Notes: generated by a model not told the origin, from the sequence alone. Counted from the stretch's first letter, positions 1 to 8,276 are shown. The stretch is 64,000 nt of DNA from Ohtaekwangia kribbensis (GCF_042676245.1 NZ_JBHTKA010000008.1:682001-746000), one strand, 5' to 3'. Translations and numbers: made by a program.

Positions 1-101
1 CGTTTGTAACGATCATCAAAAGATCCGGCACAACCAACCCAAAAAAGAACTTCGGGTGTTTCACCTTTAGCGGCCATATCGGCCATTGTGTGTATAGTCA
101 T
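1..101 (-). CDS. (Fe-S)-binding protein with CCG domain, N-terminal fragment
   Basis: Only the first 33 codons are in the window; the gene runs off the left edge on the minus strand. The visible residues include MADMAAKGETPEVLFWVGC followed by AGSFDD, which matches the start of the HdrB/GlpC-C-terminal-like cysteine-rich (CCG) proteins of Bacteroidota. Two later in-frame ATG codons, at 86 and 77, are alternative starts. It lies 33 bp downstream of the ferredoxin-type membrane subunit at 135-1448, so the two are probably one operon encoding a two-subunit membrane Fe-S oxidoreductase. The electron donor and acceptor cannot be told from this fragment. Confidence 0.75.
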   Translation of the reverse strand, partial: MTIHTMADMAAKGETPEVLFWVGCAGSFDDRYK

Positions 102-134
102 GGTTATAGTTAGTCGTTAGGTGATGCTATAAAT

Positions 135-1448
135 TTATTTCTCATCTTTCGCCCAGTTAAAGCGATCGCTCGGAGAAAATTTCCAGGGCGCAAAGTTGGT
201 CTCTATATTTTGAAACACAGAGTTCCACGAAGCTGGTGAACCAGATTCTTCCATGGCAACATAGCGTCTTAATTCTAAAATAATTTCCAGTGGGTTAATC
301 ATCACTGGGCATGCTTCAACGCAGGCGTTGCAACTGGTACAGGCGTTAATTTCTTCTTTGGTGATGTAGTCTCCGAGCAATGTTTTTCCATCCTGTAAAC
401 CAGGTCCACCTTTTTCAAGACTCTTTCCTACATCTTCCATGCGATCGCGCGTATCCATCATGATCTTGCGTGGCGATAATTTTTTACCGGTAATATTCGC
501 AGGGCACTCCGATGTGCAGCGGCCGCATTCGGTGCATGAATATGCTGCAAGCAGGTTGTTCCAATTCAGGTCATTTATATCTTTTGCCCCGAAGCGTCCG
601 GGTTCTGCAGGAGGCGCAGCCGCAGCATTTGCATCCGCCAGGCCTAGCATCATTTTTACTTCGTTCGTCACTACAGGCATATTTTTCATGTGGCCCTTAG
701 CCTCTACGTTGGCGAAGTATGTATTCGGGAACCCGAGGAAAATGTGGAGGTGCTTGGAGTACGTTACATATATAGCGAAGCCCAGAATACCGATGATGTG
801 AAACCACCAGGCAAATCGTTCAATAAATATAAGGGTACCTTCCGGCAGTGAATCGAAAAGAGGAATGAGAAACGAGCTAAAAAATAATTTACCCGTAGCT
901 GCGTAGTGTTCATTCGATCGTTGAAGAACCTGGTCGGTGGCATTCATGGTTAAGATGGCAAGCATCAAAACGATCTCGGTGCAAAGAATAATATTCGCAT
1001 CCAGTCTCGGCCATCCCACAAGTTCGCGTGCCCAAAATCTTTTCAGCTTTAAAACATTTCTTCGGAGTAAAAAGAAAACGCAGGAGAGGAGAACAGCCAT
1101 CGCGAGGAACTCAAAAATATTCATGAGTACTGTATAGAAACTTCCGAGATACGGAGCGAAGATACGGTGCGTGCCCGCCAGGCCATCAATAATAAACTCG
1201 AGCACCTCGAGGTTGATAACCAGGAAGCCTACATAGATCATTAAATGAAGAAAGGCCGGAACAGGTCTCTTAAACATTTTTTTCTGACCCAGCGCCACGA
1301 GTATCATATTAGATAACCGTTGCTGAGGATTGTCTTTTATTTCTTTGTCTTTACCAAGATTTATATTGGCACGAATACGGGAGGCTCGCTTCCAGATAAA
1401 CCAGCTGGCAGCACCCAGTGTAATGATAAAAGCAATCTGTTGAATCAT
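135..1448 (-). CDS. Membrane-anchored 4Fe-4S (Fe-S)-binding protein, heterodisulfide reductase-like
   Basis: This is a 437-residue protein if the start is the ATG at 1448. The open frame extends to 1544, but that would run into the tRNA-Phe promoter, so I prefer the inner start MIQQIAFI. The N-terminal half has about five or six hydrophobic membrane segments, like a nitrate-reductase gamma or HdrE type cytochrome domain. The C-terminal half carries two ferredoxin cysteine sets: CTECGRCTSEC near residues 305-315 and CTSCNACVEAC near 370-380, each a 4Fe-4S ligand pattern followed by Pro. This pairing with a CCG-domain protein is common in Bacteroidota and resembles GlpC/LutA/HdrD-type electron transfer modules. 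It is probably an inner-membrane redox complex; the substrate is unknown. Confidence 0.8.
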   Translation of the reverse strand: MIQQIAFIITLGAASWFIWKRASRIRANINLGKDKEIKDNPQQRLSNMILVALGQKKMFKRPVPAFLHLMIYVGFLVINLEVLEFIIDGLAGTHRIFAPYLGSFYTVLMNIFEFLAMAVLLSCVFFLLRRNVLKLKRFWARELVGWPRLDANIILCTEIVLMLAILTMNATDQVLQRSNEHYAATGKLFFSSFLIPLFDSLPEGTLIFIERFAWWFHIIGILGFAIYVTYSKHLHIFLGFPNTYFANVEAKGHMKNMPVVTNEVKMMLGLADANAAAAPPAEPGRFGAKDINDLNWNNLLAAYSCTECGRCTSECPANITGKKLSPRKIMMDTRDRMEDVGKSLEKGGPGLQDGKTLLGDYITKEEINACTSCNACVEACPVMINPLEIILELRRYVAMEESGSPASWNSVFQNIETNFAPWKFSPSDRFNWAKDEK

Positions 1449-1496
1449 ACGCGATAATAACTCTATGTCTATTAATTCCAATAAATTCGTCTGGAG

Positions 1497-1528
1497 TTTT
1501 GCACCGAATATAAATTTACATACTTTTG
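1497..1528 (+). promoter_or_regulatory. Bacteroidota-type promoter for tRNA-Phe
   Basis: A TTTTG (-33 element, 1497-1501) is followed by a 19-base spacer and TACTTTTG (1521-1528), an exact match to the Bacteroidota -7 consensus TAnnTTTG. The tRNA begins 36 bases after the -7 element. The element overlaps the antisense 5' end of the longer version of the neighbouring minus-strand frame, which supports a shorter start for that gene. Confidence 0.7.
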
Positions 1529-1563
1529 TGCCCCTGTCGAACAAGAGACAGTGGTGATTTCCC

Positions 1564-1636
1564 GGTGATGTAGCTCAGTTGGTAGAGCAAAGGACTGAAA
1601 ATCCTTGTGTCGGGGGTTCGATTCCCTCCATCACCA
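1564..1636 (+). tRNA. tRNA-Phe (anticodon GAA)
   Basis: This is a 73-nt cloverleaf. The acceptor stem GGTGATG (1564-1570) pairs with CATCACC (1629-1635), and the discriminator is A. The D arm contains GCTCAGTTGGTAGAGC. The anticodon loop CTGAAAA gives GAA at 1597-1599, and the T arm contains GGTTCGATTCC. CCA is not encoded. A consensus promoter lies just upstream. Confidence 0.97.
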
Positions 1637-1778
1637 CTTTCTTTTTCTAAGGAACCCACCGTTAGCGAAATTTTTTCAATCATCTTTTCTAGTCTTCGTT
1701 TATTTCCCCGACAAATTTTTTTTAATTACCTGCCATGAGAAATATTTCTCTACAGTAATCTTTTTCGCCTGTATAAAA

Positions 1779-1811
1779 TAAAAAATCCCCTTAAGAAATT
1801 CCTAAGGGGAT
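1779..1811 (-). terminator. Rho-independent terminator of the desaturase gene
   Basis: A perfect 9-bp stem, ATCCCCTTA (1785-1793) with TAAGGGGAT (1803-1811), has a 9-base loop. On the minus strand the stem is followed by a run of six T, so it terminates the gene at 1840-2610. Confidence 0.85.
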
Positions 1812-1839
1812 CTGTAAATACTTCTTTAGATATGTTTTA

Positions 1840-2610
1840 TCAGGCAGCCTTCTTCACATTTTCAAGGCTTACTTCTTTGCGTCTGGCAATCTGAATAATG
1901 TTTAGTTTGTCCAGCACCTTAATAACTAAATAGGTTGGATCGATCTCGTGCCAGCGAATTCCACCGAAGTTTGCGCGGCCTCCGTGCTTGTGGTGGTTGT
2001 TGTGATAGCTTTCGCCCATCATCAGAAAATCTACAGGCAAGAAGTTCTTAGAAGTATCGCCAACTTCAAAGTTTCTGTAACCATATTTATGGGCAAACCA
2101 GTTAATGATCGCTCCGTGAACAGGGCTCATCAGAAAATGAATCGGTAACAACAGCCATAACCACCATGCTGTAGCGAACTGAGCATAAATAGTAATATAT
2201 ACTGCAGCCCAAAAGATGCGTGACGGCCATGAGCGCGCAAATTTATCGAAGGCTTCCCACTGCGGCACTCCTTCAGTAAAGCGCTTGTCAACAACAATTC
2301 TTTTATTAGCGATATCAGAATAGATCGTTTTGGTTTTCCACATCATATTCCAGATGGTCTCGTCATACTTTGGTGAGTGCGGATCATCCTCCGTATCGGC
2401 AAAAGCATGGTGCATGCGGTGCATAACGCCATAACCATATGGGCTTAAATAGTTCGAGCCTTGAAAAATCCACGTCAGCACAAAAAATACCTTCTCCGTG
2501 AATTTGTTCATCGTAAACGCCTTATGAGAAGCATACCGATGCAGAAAAAATGTCTGGAAGAAAAGAGAGAGATACCAGTGCGCAATAAAAAATGCAAAAA
2601 TGACGATCAT
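1840..2610 (-). CDS. Acyl-CoA/fatty acid desaturase (membrane di-iron)
   Basis: This is a 256-residue integral membrane desaturase of the stearoyl-CoA delta-9 type, which introduces a double bond into acyl chains using a di-iron centre and O2. Three histidine boxes are visible: HRYASH at residues 24-29, HRMHH at 64-68 and HNNHH at 203-207. Hydrophobic segments lie at the N-terminus and between the second and third boxes. The protein is shorter than the 311-residue paralogue at 3545-4480, chiefly at the N-terminus, where only about 20 hydrophobic residues precede box 1. The start ATG at 2610 fits this topology. It has its own terminator. Presumably it adjusts membrane fluidity; substrate chain and position are not deducible. 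Confidence 0.9.
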   Translation of the reverse strand: MIVIFAFFIAHWYLSLFFQTFFLHRYASHKAFTMNKFTEKVFFVLTWIFQGSNYLSPYGYGVMHRMHHAFADTEDDPHSPKYDETIWNMMWKTKTIYSDIANKRIVVDKRFTEGVPQWEAFDKFARSWPSRIFWAAVYITIYAQFATAWWLWLLLPIHFLMSPVHGAIINWFAHKYGYRNFEVGDTSKNFLPVDFLMMGESYHNNHHKHGGRANFGGIRWHEIDPTYLVIKVLDKLNIIQIARRKEVSLENVKKAA

Positions 2611-2713
2611 GTGAAAATTGGTTGTAGATAAAACTTATTAATTGAGGCTCTTACAGAGCCTTTTACTGTAAGACAAGTGACAACCGGATTTGTGACAGAA
2701 ATGAAAAAGAAAG

Positions 2714-3310
2714 TTAAAATTTTTTGCTGATAGCAGCTGCAATATCATTTTTCAGCTCCTGAATGAGTTCGGAGGCATTACCCAAATAACAGGCATTTCG
2801 AAAACTTTCCAATAGTTTGGATGTATCAGGCAGGTCGATCTTAGATGTTTCCTCACTTAATTTCTTCTTCGCGCGAAAGAACAACTGGCGACAGTGATCT
2901 TTTTTCTTGTCGAAGGTTTGCTGGAGTTCTTCGTAGTCAAAATCAAAAACTTCTTTCAGCAGGTATACTGCGCGTTCGAGCGGCTCCAGTTTTGAATGAA
3001 GCACTTTAATCGCAGCGTCCATATCCAGGTGAGCAAGGTTGGTTTCTTTGAAATGTTTTATCATTTCAGAAACGTTATCGATATACTCTTCTTTTTTCTT
3101 GCGCAGGGAGTTAAGATGATTCAAACAGTTGTTGGTAACAGCACGAATAAGATATGCTTTGGTGTTATCAATTTTCTGTTGATCAACGCTCAGCCATTTT
3201 GCGAAAGTCTCCTGTACAATATCCTCAGCATCCTCCTTGCAACGCACTAAATTATAGGCGATAGTTTGGAGTAATGGTTGATACAATGCTATGGTCTGTG
3301 CCTGGTTCAT
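2714..3310 (-). CDS. ECF RNA polymerase sigma factor, SigJ-like with shortened tail
   Basis: This is 198 residues from the ATG at 3310 (MNQAQTIALYQPLL). An upstream in-frame ATG at 3367 would add 19 residues that are not sigma-like. Region 2 is seen in the motif EDAEDIVQETFAKWL near residues 30-44. Region 4 is seen in LEPLERAVYLLKEVFDF and the following DHCRQLFFRAKKKL. This spacing resembles the ECF41/SigJ group, whose members carry a C-terminal SnoaL-like domain. Here the tail after region 4 (LESFRNACYLGNASELIQEL) looks like only the first helix of such a domain before the stop. No anti-sigma gene is adjacent. It sits between two desaturase genes, but a regulatory link is only a guess. Confidence 0.85.
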   Translation of the reverse strand: MNQAQTIALYQPLLQTIAYNLVRCKEDAEDIVQETFAKWLSVDQQKIDNTKAYLIRAVTNNCLNHLNSLRKKKEEYIDNVSEMIKHFKETNLAHLDMDAAIKVLHSKLEPLERAVYLLKEVFDFDYEELQQTFDKKKDHCRQLFFRAKKKLSEETSKIDLPDTSKLLESFRNACYLGNASELIQELKNDIAAAISKKF

Positions 3311-3465
3311 CCGTGCCTCTGTAAGCGGCTGTAAAGATAACACCAAAATCGGGCCATCATATTCCACTTATAGAAAGTATTGTAAAATTAAACAATTGAC
3401 TACCACACACTTGTTTGCTCTGCAAGAAATTATTACATGAGTAAAACCGTTATTTCAATATGCTT

Positions 3466-3473
3466 TACCTTTG
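3466..3473 (+). promoter_or_regulatory. Putative -7 promoter element of the second desaturase
   Basis: TACCTTTG exactly matches the Bacteroidota -7 consensus TAnnTTTG, about 70 bases upstream of the desaturase ATG at 3545. I see no clear TTTG at the usual -33 distance, so the assignment is moderate. Confidence 0.5.
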
Positions 3474-3544
3474 TAGTGCGGTAAGGAAAATGTGACCCAT
3501 TTATCGATCTGAATTTATTTCCGGAATCTTTGTTTAGTTTACCA

Positions 3545-4480
3545 ATGACGAATACAACATTAACACCAGAAGTACGCAGAAAACCAATTCTTGTTCAGGA
3601 ACTGGCATTTTTAGTAGTACATCTTTTACCTCTTGGAGCAATCTGGACAGGTGCTACATGGTTTGACTGGACTATATGTGCAGTGCTATATGTATCACGT
3701 ATGTTTTGGGTTACGGGAGGTTATCATCGTTACTTCGCACACAAATCATATAAAACATCACGTTGGTTCCAGGCCGTGATTGCATTTATGGCGCAGACTT
3801 CAGCACAAAAAGGAGTGCTGTGGTGGGCAGCACATCACCGTCATCACCATCGTCACAGCGATACACCGGCAGATCCGCACTCTATGAAAATTTATGGATT
3901 CTGGTATTCACACATCGGATGGATCGTGGGTCCTGATTTTAAAGAAACAGACTATAAAACTATAGGCGACTACGCCAAGTATCCAGAGCTTATGTGGCTT
4001 AATAAACATTACCTGGTGCCGCCCACTATTCTTGCACTGGTAGTAATGGCACTTGGTGGAATTGTAAACGGTGGTAGCATAACAGCTATGTTTACTTCCG
4101 CTGGTTTTTCTTCACTGTTCATCGGATTCTTTTTAAGTACGGTGATTTTATACCACGGAACATTCTCCATCAACTCGATCATGCACAAGTTTGGAACGCA
4201 GCGCTATGAATCGAACGATGAATCAAAAAATAGTTTATGGCTTGCGCTTTTAACATTGGGAGAGGGTTGGCATAATAACCACCATTATTACGAAGTATCC
4301 GGCAGACAAGGATTTTTCTGGTGGGAGATCGATATAACATACTATATATTAAGAAGTTTCCAGGCGGTAGGATTAATATCAGATCTCAAGGGAGTACCTC
4401 ATCATATCAAGCATTCAAAGAACAAGCAACATGCTGTAGAGCTTCGAAAAGAATTTGAAGCGATGAAAAAATCTGCATGA
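3545..4480 (+). CDS. Acyl-CoA desaturase (delta-9 type)
   Basis: This is 311 residues from the ATG at 3545 (MTNTTLTPEVRRKP); an in-frame ATG at 3530 would add five residues. It is an integral membrane di-iron desaturase with histidine boxes HRYFAH at residues 61-66, the extended HHRHHHRH at 97-104, and HNNHH at 243-247. Paired hydrophobic segments lie near residues 20-55 and 155-210. Length and box spacing are typical of stearoyl-CoA desaturase-like enzymes, which form monounsaturated acyl chains. A TACCTTTG element lies upstream, and the tRNA-Gly promoter begins just after the stop. With the gene at 1840-2610 this gives two desaturases around one ECF sigma factor. Confidence 0.92.
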   Translation: MTNTTLTPEVRRKPILVQELAFLVVHLLPLGAIWTGATWFDWTICAVLYVSRMFWVTGGYHRYFAHKSYKTSRWFQAVIAFMAQTSAQKGVLWWAAHHRHHHRHSDTPADPHSMKIYGFWYSHIGWIVGPDFKETDYKTIGDYAKYPELMWLNKHYLVPPTILALVVMALGGIVNGGSITAMFTSAGFSSLFIGFFLSTVILYHGTFSINSIMHKFGTQRYESNDESKNSLWLALLTLGEGWHNNHHYYEVSGRQGFFWWEIDITYYILRSFQAVGLISDLKGVPHHIKHSKNKQHAVELRKEFEAMKKSA

Positions 4481-4495
4481 TTTAAATAACCATGA

Positions 4496-4526
4496 TTTGG
4501 AAATTTGTGATTCCGCTTTAAATTTG
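4496..4526 (+). promoter_or_regulatory. Bacteroidota-type promoter for tRNA-Gly
   Basis: TTTG (4496-4499), a 19-base spacer and TAAATTTG (4519-4526) exactly fit the consensus TTTG-N19-TAnnTTTG. The tRNA starts 32 bases downstream. The geometry is the same as at the tRNA-Phe promoter. Confidence 0.75.
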
Positions 4527-4557
4527 CACTCCCTTTACGAAACAAAGGGCCAGATAA

Positions 4558-4630
<73 letters not shown>

Positions 4631-4666
4631 CTTAATCTTCCAAACAGGAGAGATTAACAGAAACAG

Positions 4667-4694
4667 AAAAGTGTGAGAACCCTCACACTTTTTT
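4667..4694 (+). terminator. Rho-independent terminator after tRNA-Gly
   Basis: The stem AAAAGTGTGAG (4667-4677) pairs perfectly with CTCACACTTTT (4682-4692), with a four-base loop and a continuing T-run. It separates tRNA-Gly from tRNA-Leu, so tRNA-Leu either depends on read-through or uses a promoter overlapping this hairpin. Confidence 0.8.
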
Positions 4695-4732
4695 ATTTAA
4701 CACCAAGCTCCGCTGGCAAACGTCAGCAGGAC

Positions 4733-4818
4733 GCCCGGGTGGTGGAATTGGTAGACACGCAGGACTTAAAATCCTGTGGCTAGTAATAGTCGTGCGGGTT
4801 CAACTCCCGCCCCGGGTA
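4733..4818 (+). tRNA. tRNA-Leu (anticodon TAA)
   Basis: This is an 86-nt class II tRNA with a long variable arm. The acceptor strand GCCCGGG (4733-4739) pairs with CCCGGGT (4811-4817), with a terminal G-T pair, and the discriminator is A. The anticodon loop CTTAAAA gives TAA, and the T arm contains CGGGTTCAACTCCCG. No TAnnTTTG element is visible in the 38 bases between the preceding terminator and this gene. Confidence 0.96.
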
Positions 4819-4827
4819 CAGAAGCAA

Positions 4828-4859
4828 AAGGACAGCTACTAGAGCTGTCCTTCCTTTTT
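4828..4859 (+). terminator. Rho-independent terminator after tRNA-Leu
   Basis: The stem AAGGACAGCT (4828-4837) pairs with AGCTGTCCTT (4843-4852) around a five-base loop, followed by CC and six T. Confidence 0.85.
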
Positions 4860-4946
4860 TCCGCCTGTTTTGGAAAACGCGAAATGTTCTGTTCGTTGTA
4901 CGCTATATACTCGCGTATCAATTCAAATATACCATTGTCCAATTCA

Positions 4947-5393
4947 TGTCTCATCGCGAATCTGAGCACGAAGTATATCGTTTGAGACAGCTCATTATAA
5001 AACCTTCGTGTCTTATTCCGTTCACTCTTATAACTGATTTGAAGCATTGGGGCTTGTGTCTAATACTGCAGAGCGCATAGTTGATGTTAAACCGACTAAT
5101 GTTGCATCACAAATTTTCAAGTATAAATTCTCTCATACTGTCCTAATGGTAATTGATTATTGTCCTATTCACCTGCGATAATTTTTGAGACACTTCAATT
5201 TTTGCTGTACTGTTTTCACGCTATATAGTTGTTTTTCACATTTATATAGATGAGACACGCTCTGCACTTCGAAATGAGGAGTAAAAGTATCCAATGGAAT
5301 GTTGGCATTAGAATTATGCAGTGAGACAAAAAAAATTTTTAAAAAATTAATATTGAGGGCAAATGCAGTTGACCCAATTTTTTGACTGTCTCA
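4947..5393. repeat. Six dispersed copies of the heptamer TGAGACA
   Basis: TGAGACA occurs on the plus strand at 4983-4989, 5186-5192, 5251-5257 and 5322-5328, and on the minus strand at 4947-4953 and 5387-5393. A near copy, AGAGACA, starts at 5459. The two minus-strand copies share the longer string TGTCTCATCG, and the copy at 5251 also extends to GATGAGACA. By simple chance about 0.05 copies would be expected in this length. Spacing is irregular, so this is not a tandem array. It could be a cluster of protein-binding sites or a remnant of a repetitive element. Confidence 0.6.
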
Positions 5394-5714
5394 TCGGTAT
5401 ATATTGAAACTTACCCTTAACTGTGTAAAAAATTTCTACACTCGCACTGTAATCAAAATAGAGACAGGCTTGTACAACACTTGTCCACAAGCCAAAATAA
5501 TTACACATTGCGCCCGAATTAATACCGCGTTTTAATCTTCATGAGCCCATATATAGTTTAATGAGTATATAAATATATACACACTTGTTGTGAAATATAT
5601 TGCTCATTCTGTTGGTGCTCTACCCATGTCTCTGGTTCAGGTATAATCTAATTGCATCTTTGGCGCATGTAATGCTGCATGTTTATGAAACAGAAAAAAC
5701 TGTTCCTGCCGGGA

Positions 5715-5722
5715 TACTTTTG
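5715..5722 (+). promoter_or_regulatory. Putative -7 promoter element of the secreted beta-helix gene
   Basis: TACTTTTG exactly matches TAnnTTTG, 65 bases upstream of the ATG at 5787. A matching -33 TTTG at 19-21 bases is not evident. Confidence 0.45.
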
Positions 5723-5786
5723 TGCGATCAAAAAAATTATCAGCAAGGTGCTGGTGCTTGCTAAAATAAAACCCTAAGTCTAGATC

Positions 5787-8276
5787 ATGAGAGGAAAAAC
5801 CATGTTGAAAATTGTCTTTGTGTTGGTTGCTTGTTTATCGGTACATTTTTCATGGGCGCAGAATTGTAATTGTAAGTACACTGTGGGACTGAGTGAAGTA
5901 AACGTTGACGGTAAAGCGTTAGGCATTAAACCTGGTGACGTTATTTGTTTACAGGCAGGTAACAGAAGTGTACTGCGATTTTCAAACATTATTGGCACTG
6001 CAGATAAACCCGTTGTTATTAAAAACTGTGGCGGTGTAGCGAATGTAGAGAACGGAGACAGAAACTATTCGATATGGGTCTCAACGAGTCGGTACTTTAA
6101 AATTTCCGGAACAGGCGATGCCAGCAAACAATATGGTATACGCTGCAAGACAACCAAAGCAGGATCAAATGCATTGGTGGTATCAGATTTAAGTTCCGAT
6201 GTAGAAATCGAAAATGTAGAAATAGCGGGTGCCGGTTTCTCGGGCATCATGGCTAAGACAGATCCTCGCTGCGATCTTAGTGCCAATCGCGGAAAATTCA
6301 CCATGTATAATGTTGTTGTCCACGATAACTATGTGCACGATGTGGGAGGTGAAGGTATGTACATTGGAAACTCGTTCTTCAACGGATGGAATGGAAATCT
6401 ATTATGCCTTGGCGTACTTCTGTATCCGCATGATGTTGTTGGCTGCAAAGTATACAAGAATATAATCAAGCGAACCGGTGCCGAGGCGATACAAGTAGGT
6501 GCAGCAACTTCGGGATGTGAAATATACAGCAACGATGTTGAACTCTTCGGACAGGATCCGTTTGCAAACTATCAGAACAACGGTATACAAATAGGACTTG
6601 GTACCGGAGGATTGTTGTATAACAACAAAGTAAGAAAAGGTCCCGGTAACGGTATCCTTATACAAGGTAAAGGTGATAACAAGGTTTATAACAACATTGT
6701 GATTGATGCCGGCAGCAACGGTATATATTGTGATGATGCTACCACGGTAGGTACACTTGGTCCTGGTTTTTCATTTGTGAATAACACAATCATTAACCCT
6801 GGCGAAGACGGATTGAAGATCGCAGCGGAGCGCGTAAGCATGAATCACTTCATCAATAACATTGTGATCAAGCCGGGCTCTGGTAAATATGTAAACAAAG
6901 TACACCCTACGGTAAAGTTGGAAGAAGTTAACAACTTCTATAGCAACAATATTGCAGACGCTAAATTTGTAAACGCAGCGTCATACGACTATCACTTGTT
7001 AACAGCATCACCAGCGTTGAACAAAGGTGCATCTACGTCATCCTACGGTGTTACGTTTGACTTCGATAAGAAATCAAGACCTGCCGGTGGTGTATATGAT
7101 ATCGGGGCGTTTGAATTACAGGCCGGTGGCAACAGCGCACCTGTGGTGAATGCCGGTGCTGACAAAACAATAACACTCCCAACATCCAGCATTACCATTA
7201 CAGCTACCGCGAGCGATGCCGATGGTTCTATAAGTTCCTATACCTGGACCAAACAAAGCGGACCTGCGGCTACGTTGAGTGGAACCTCAACCATAAAGCT
7301 CACGGCTTCAGCGCTTGTGGCAGGTACCTATACCTTCCGGCTTACTGTAAAAGATAATGCAGGGGCTTCTGCGTATGACGATGTCGTTGTAACCGTTAAC
7401 ACTACAAGTTCAAAACCACCGGTAACATCTTCGACTCCTATATATAGAGTGAATACCGGTGGAGGAACTATCGGTGCTAGCCCGATAAACTGGACTGCCG
7501 ATACGCAAGCCGGCAAATCAAAATACCTGGATAGCAAGAGTGCAAACTATACAGCCGGTGGTTCAAGCTGGACAGGCACAAACACCACAGGTGCACCGAA
7601 CAATTTGTTTGGTCCGAATCGTTACTCGCCTGACTATGGAGGAACAGTAATGCAGTGGAACTTCCCAGTGCAGAGCGGTACGTACCAGGTAAATCTATAC
7701 TTTGCCGAGAGCCCGTATACCGGTGGCGTAAGGAAAGTGGGAGGACGTGTATTCCATGTGAACGCAGAAGGAGTGCGTAAACTCAGCAACATCGATATAT
7801 ATGCGCAAGCCGGGATGAAAGCTTTGAAGAAACAATTTGAAGTAACCGTAACGGATGGTACGCTGGATCTTGACTTTGTTCGCCAGGTTGGCAATCCACA
7901 GGTAAATGGTATCGAGATTATTTCACTTGCTACACAAGCATCTACAACAGCGCGCACCGGCACTTCGGATGATGAGTCAACCCTGGCAGCAACCGAAGCT
8001 GATACAACTGCGACCGGTGGAAGAGATCGTTCGTTGGGTGTAACGATAAGTCCGAATCCCTTCAACGATAAACTGAACCTTACGCTCGATTCTATGAGTG
8101 ACAATGTCTCGATCGAATTGCAGGACATGAGTGGATATACCGTACTTCAGGAATTACAACAAGGCGTATCGCAGGTTACTCTTGATTTTTCCAACCGACA
8201 AATTCCGACCGGTATATATATTATCACTGTGAACGTTGATGGAAAGATCTCCAAACAACGTCTCGTCAAGAAATAG
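5787..8276 (+). CDS. Secreted beta-helix / PKD / malectin protein with T9SS sorting domain
   Basis: This is 829 residues. A signal peptide ends at about residue 25 (SVHFSWAQ). Residues about 60-440 form a right-handed parallel beta-helix: short repeated strands rich in Asn, Gly, Val and Ile with recurring VYNN/LYNN-type turns, as in pectate-lyase-like enzymes. Residues about 449-540 are a PKD domain (PVVNAGADKTITLP, FRLTVKDNAG). Residues about 551-713 are a malectin-type carbohydrate-binding domain (YRVNTGGG, VNLYFAE, VNGIEI). The last 80 residues are a type A T9SS C-terminal domain (ISPNPFNDKL ... GIYIITV ... QRLVKK). The protein is therefore exported to the surface or medium and probably acts on a polysaccharide, though lyase residues cannot be assigned. 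A second in-frame ATG at 5802 is possible. It ends in a strong terminator. Confidence 0.9.
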   Translation: MRGKTMLKIVFVLVACLSVHFSWAQNCNCKYTVGLSEVNVDGKALGIKPGDVICLQAGNRSVLRFSNIIGTADKPVVIKNCGGVANVENGDRNYSIWVSTSRYFKISGTGDASKQYGIRCKTTKAGSNALVVSDLSSDVEIENVEIAGAGFSGIMAKTDPRCDLSANRGKFTMYNVVVHDNYVHDVGGEGMYIGNSFFNGWNGNLLCLGVLLYPHDVVGCKVYKNIIKRTGAEAIQVGAATSGCEIYSNDVELFGQDPFANYQNNGIQIGLGTGGLLYNNKVRKGPGNGILIQGKGDNKVYNNIVIDAGSNGIYCDDATTVGTLGPGFSFVNNTIINPGEDGLKIAAERVSMNHFINNIVIKPGSGKYVNKVHPTVKLEEVNNFYSNNIADAKFVNAASYDYHLLTASPALNKGASTSSYGVTFDFDKKSRPAGGVYDIGAFELQAGGNSAPVVNAGADKTITLPTSSITITATASDADGSISSYTWTKQSGPAATLSGTSTIKLTASALVAGTYTFRLTVKDNAGASAYDDVVVTVNTTSSKPPVTSSTPIYRVNTGGGTIGASPINWTADTQAGKSKYLDSKSANYTAGGSSWTGTNTTGAPNNLFGPNRYSPDYGGTVMQWNFPVQSGTYQVNLYFAESPYTGGVRKVGGRVFHVNAEGVRKLSNIDIYAQAGMKALKKQFEVTVTDGTLDLDFVRQVGNPQVNGIEIISLATQASTTARTGTSDDESTLAATEADTTATGGRDRSLGVTISPNPFNDKLNLTLDSMSDNVSIELQDMSGYTVLQELQQGVSQVTLDFSNRQIPTGIYIITVNVDGKISKQRLVKK

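Larger units (their letters stand above)
4860..5786. other. Gene-poor, AT-rich interval downstream of tRNA-Leu
   Basis: About 930 bases hold no convincing coding sequence. The longest open frame is on the minus strand (5047 down to 4766, 93 codons), but its last third is the antisense of the terminator and tRNA-Leu. Its first two thirds match no family I recognise. The interval is AT-rich with several long A/T runs (for example around 5328-5350). It contains the TGAGACA cluster described separately and a putative promoter for the secreted protein near its right end. I find no direct repeat of the tRNA-Leu 3' end that would mark an integrated element. Confidence 0.6.

Noticed and set aside
4766..5047. 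A 93-codon minus-strand open frame after tRNA-Leu
   Set aside because: Its C-terminal third is antisense to the tRNA-Leu and its terminator, and its first part matches no family I recognise. It may be a remnant but I cannot support a gene.
7634..8128. A 164-codon minus-strand frame within the malectin part of the secreted protein
   Set aside because: Lies opposite a recognised domain and has a low-complexity Ser/Val composition.
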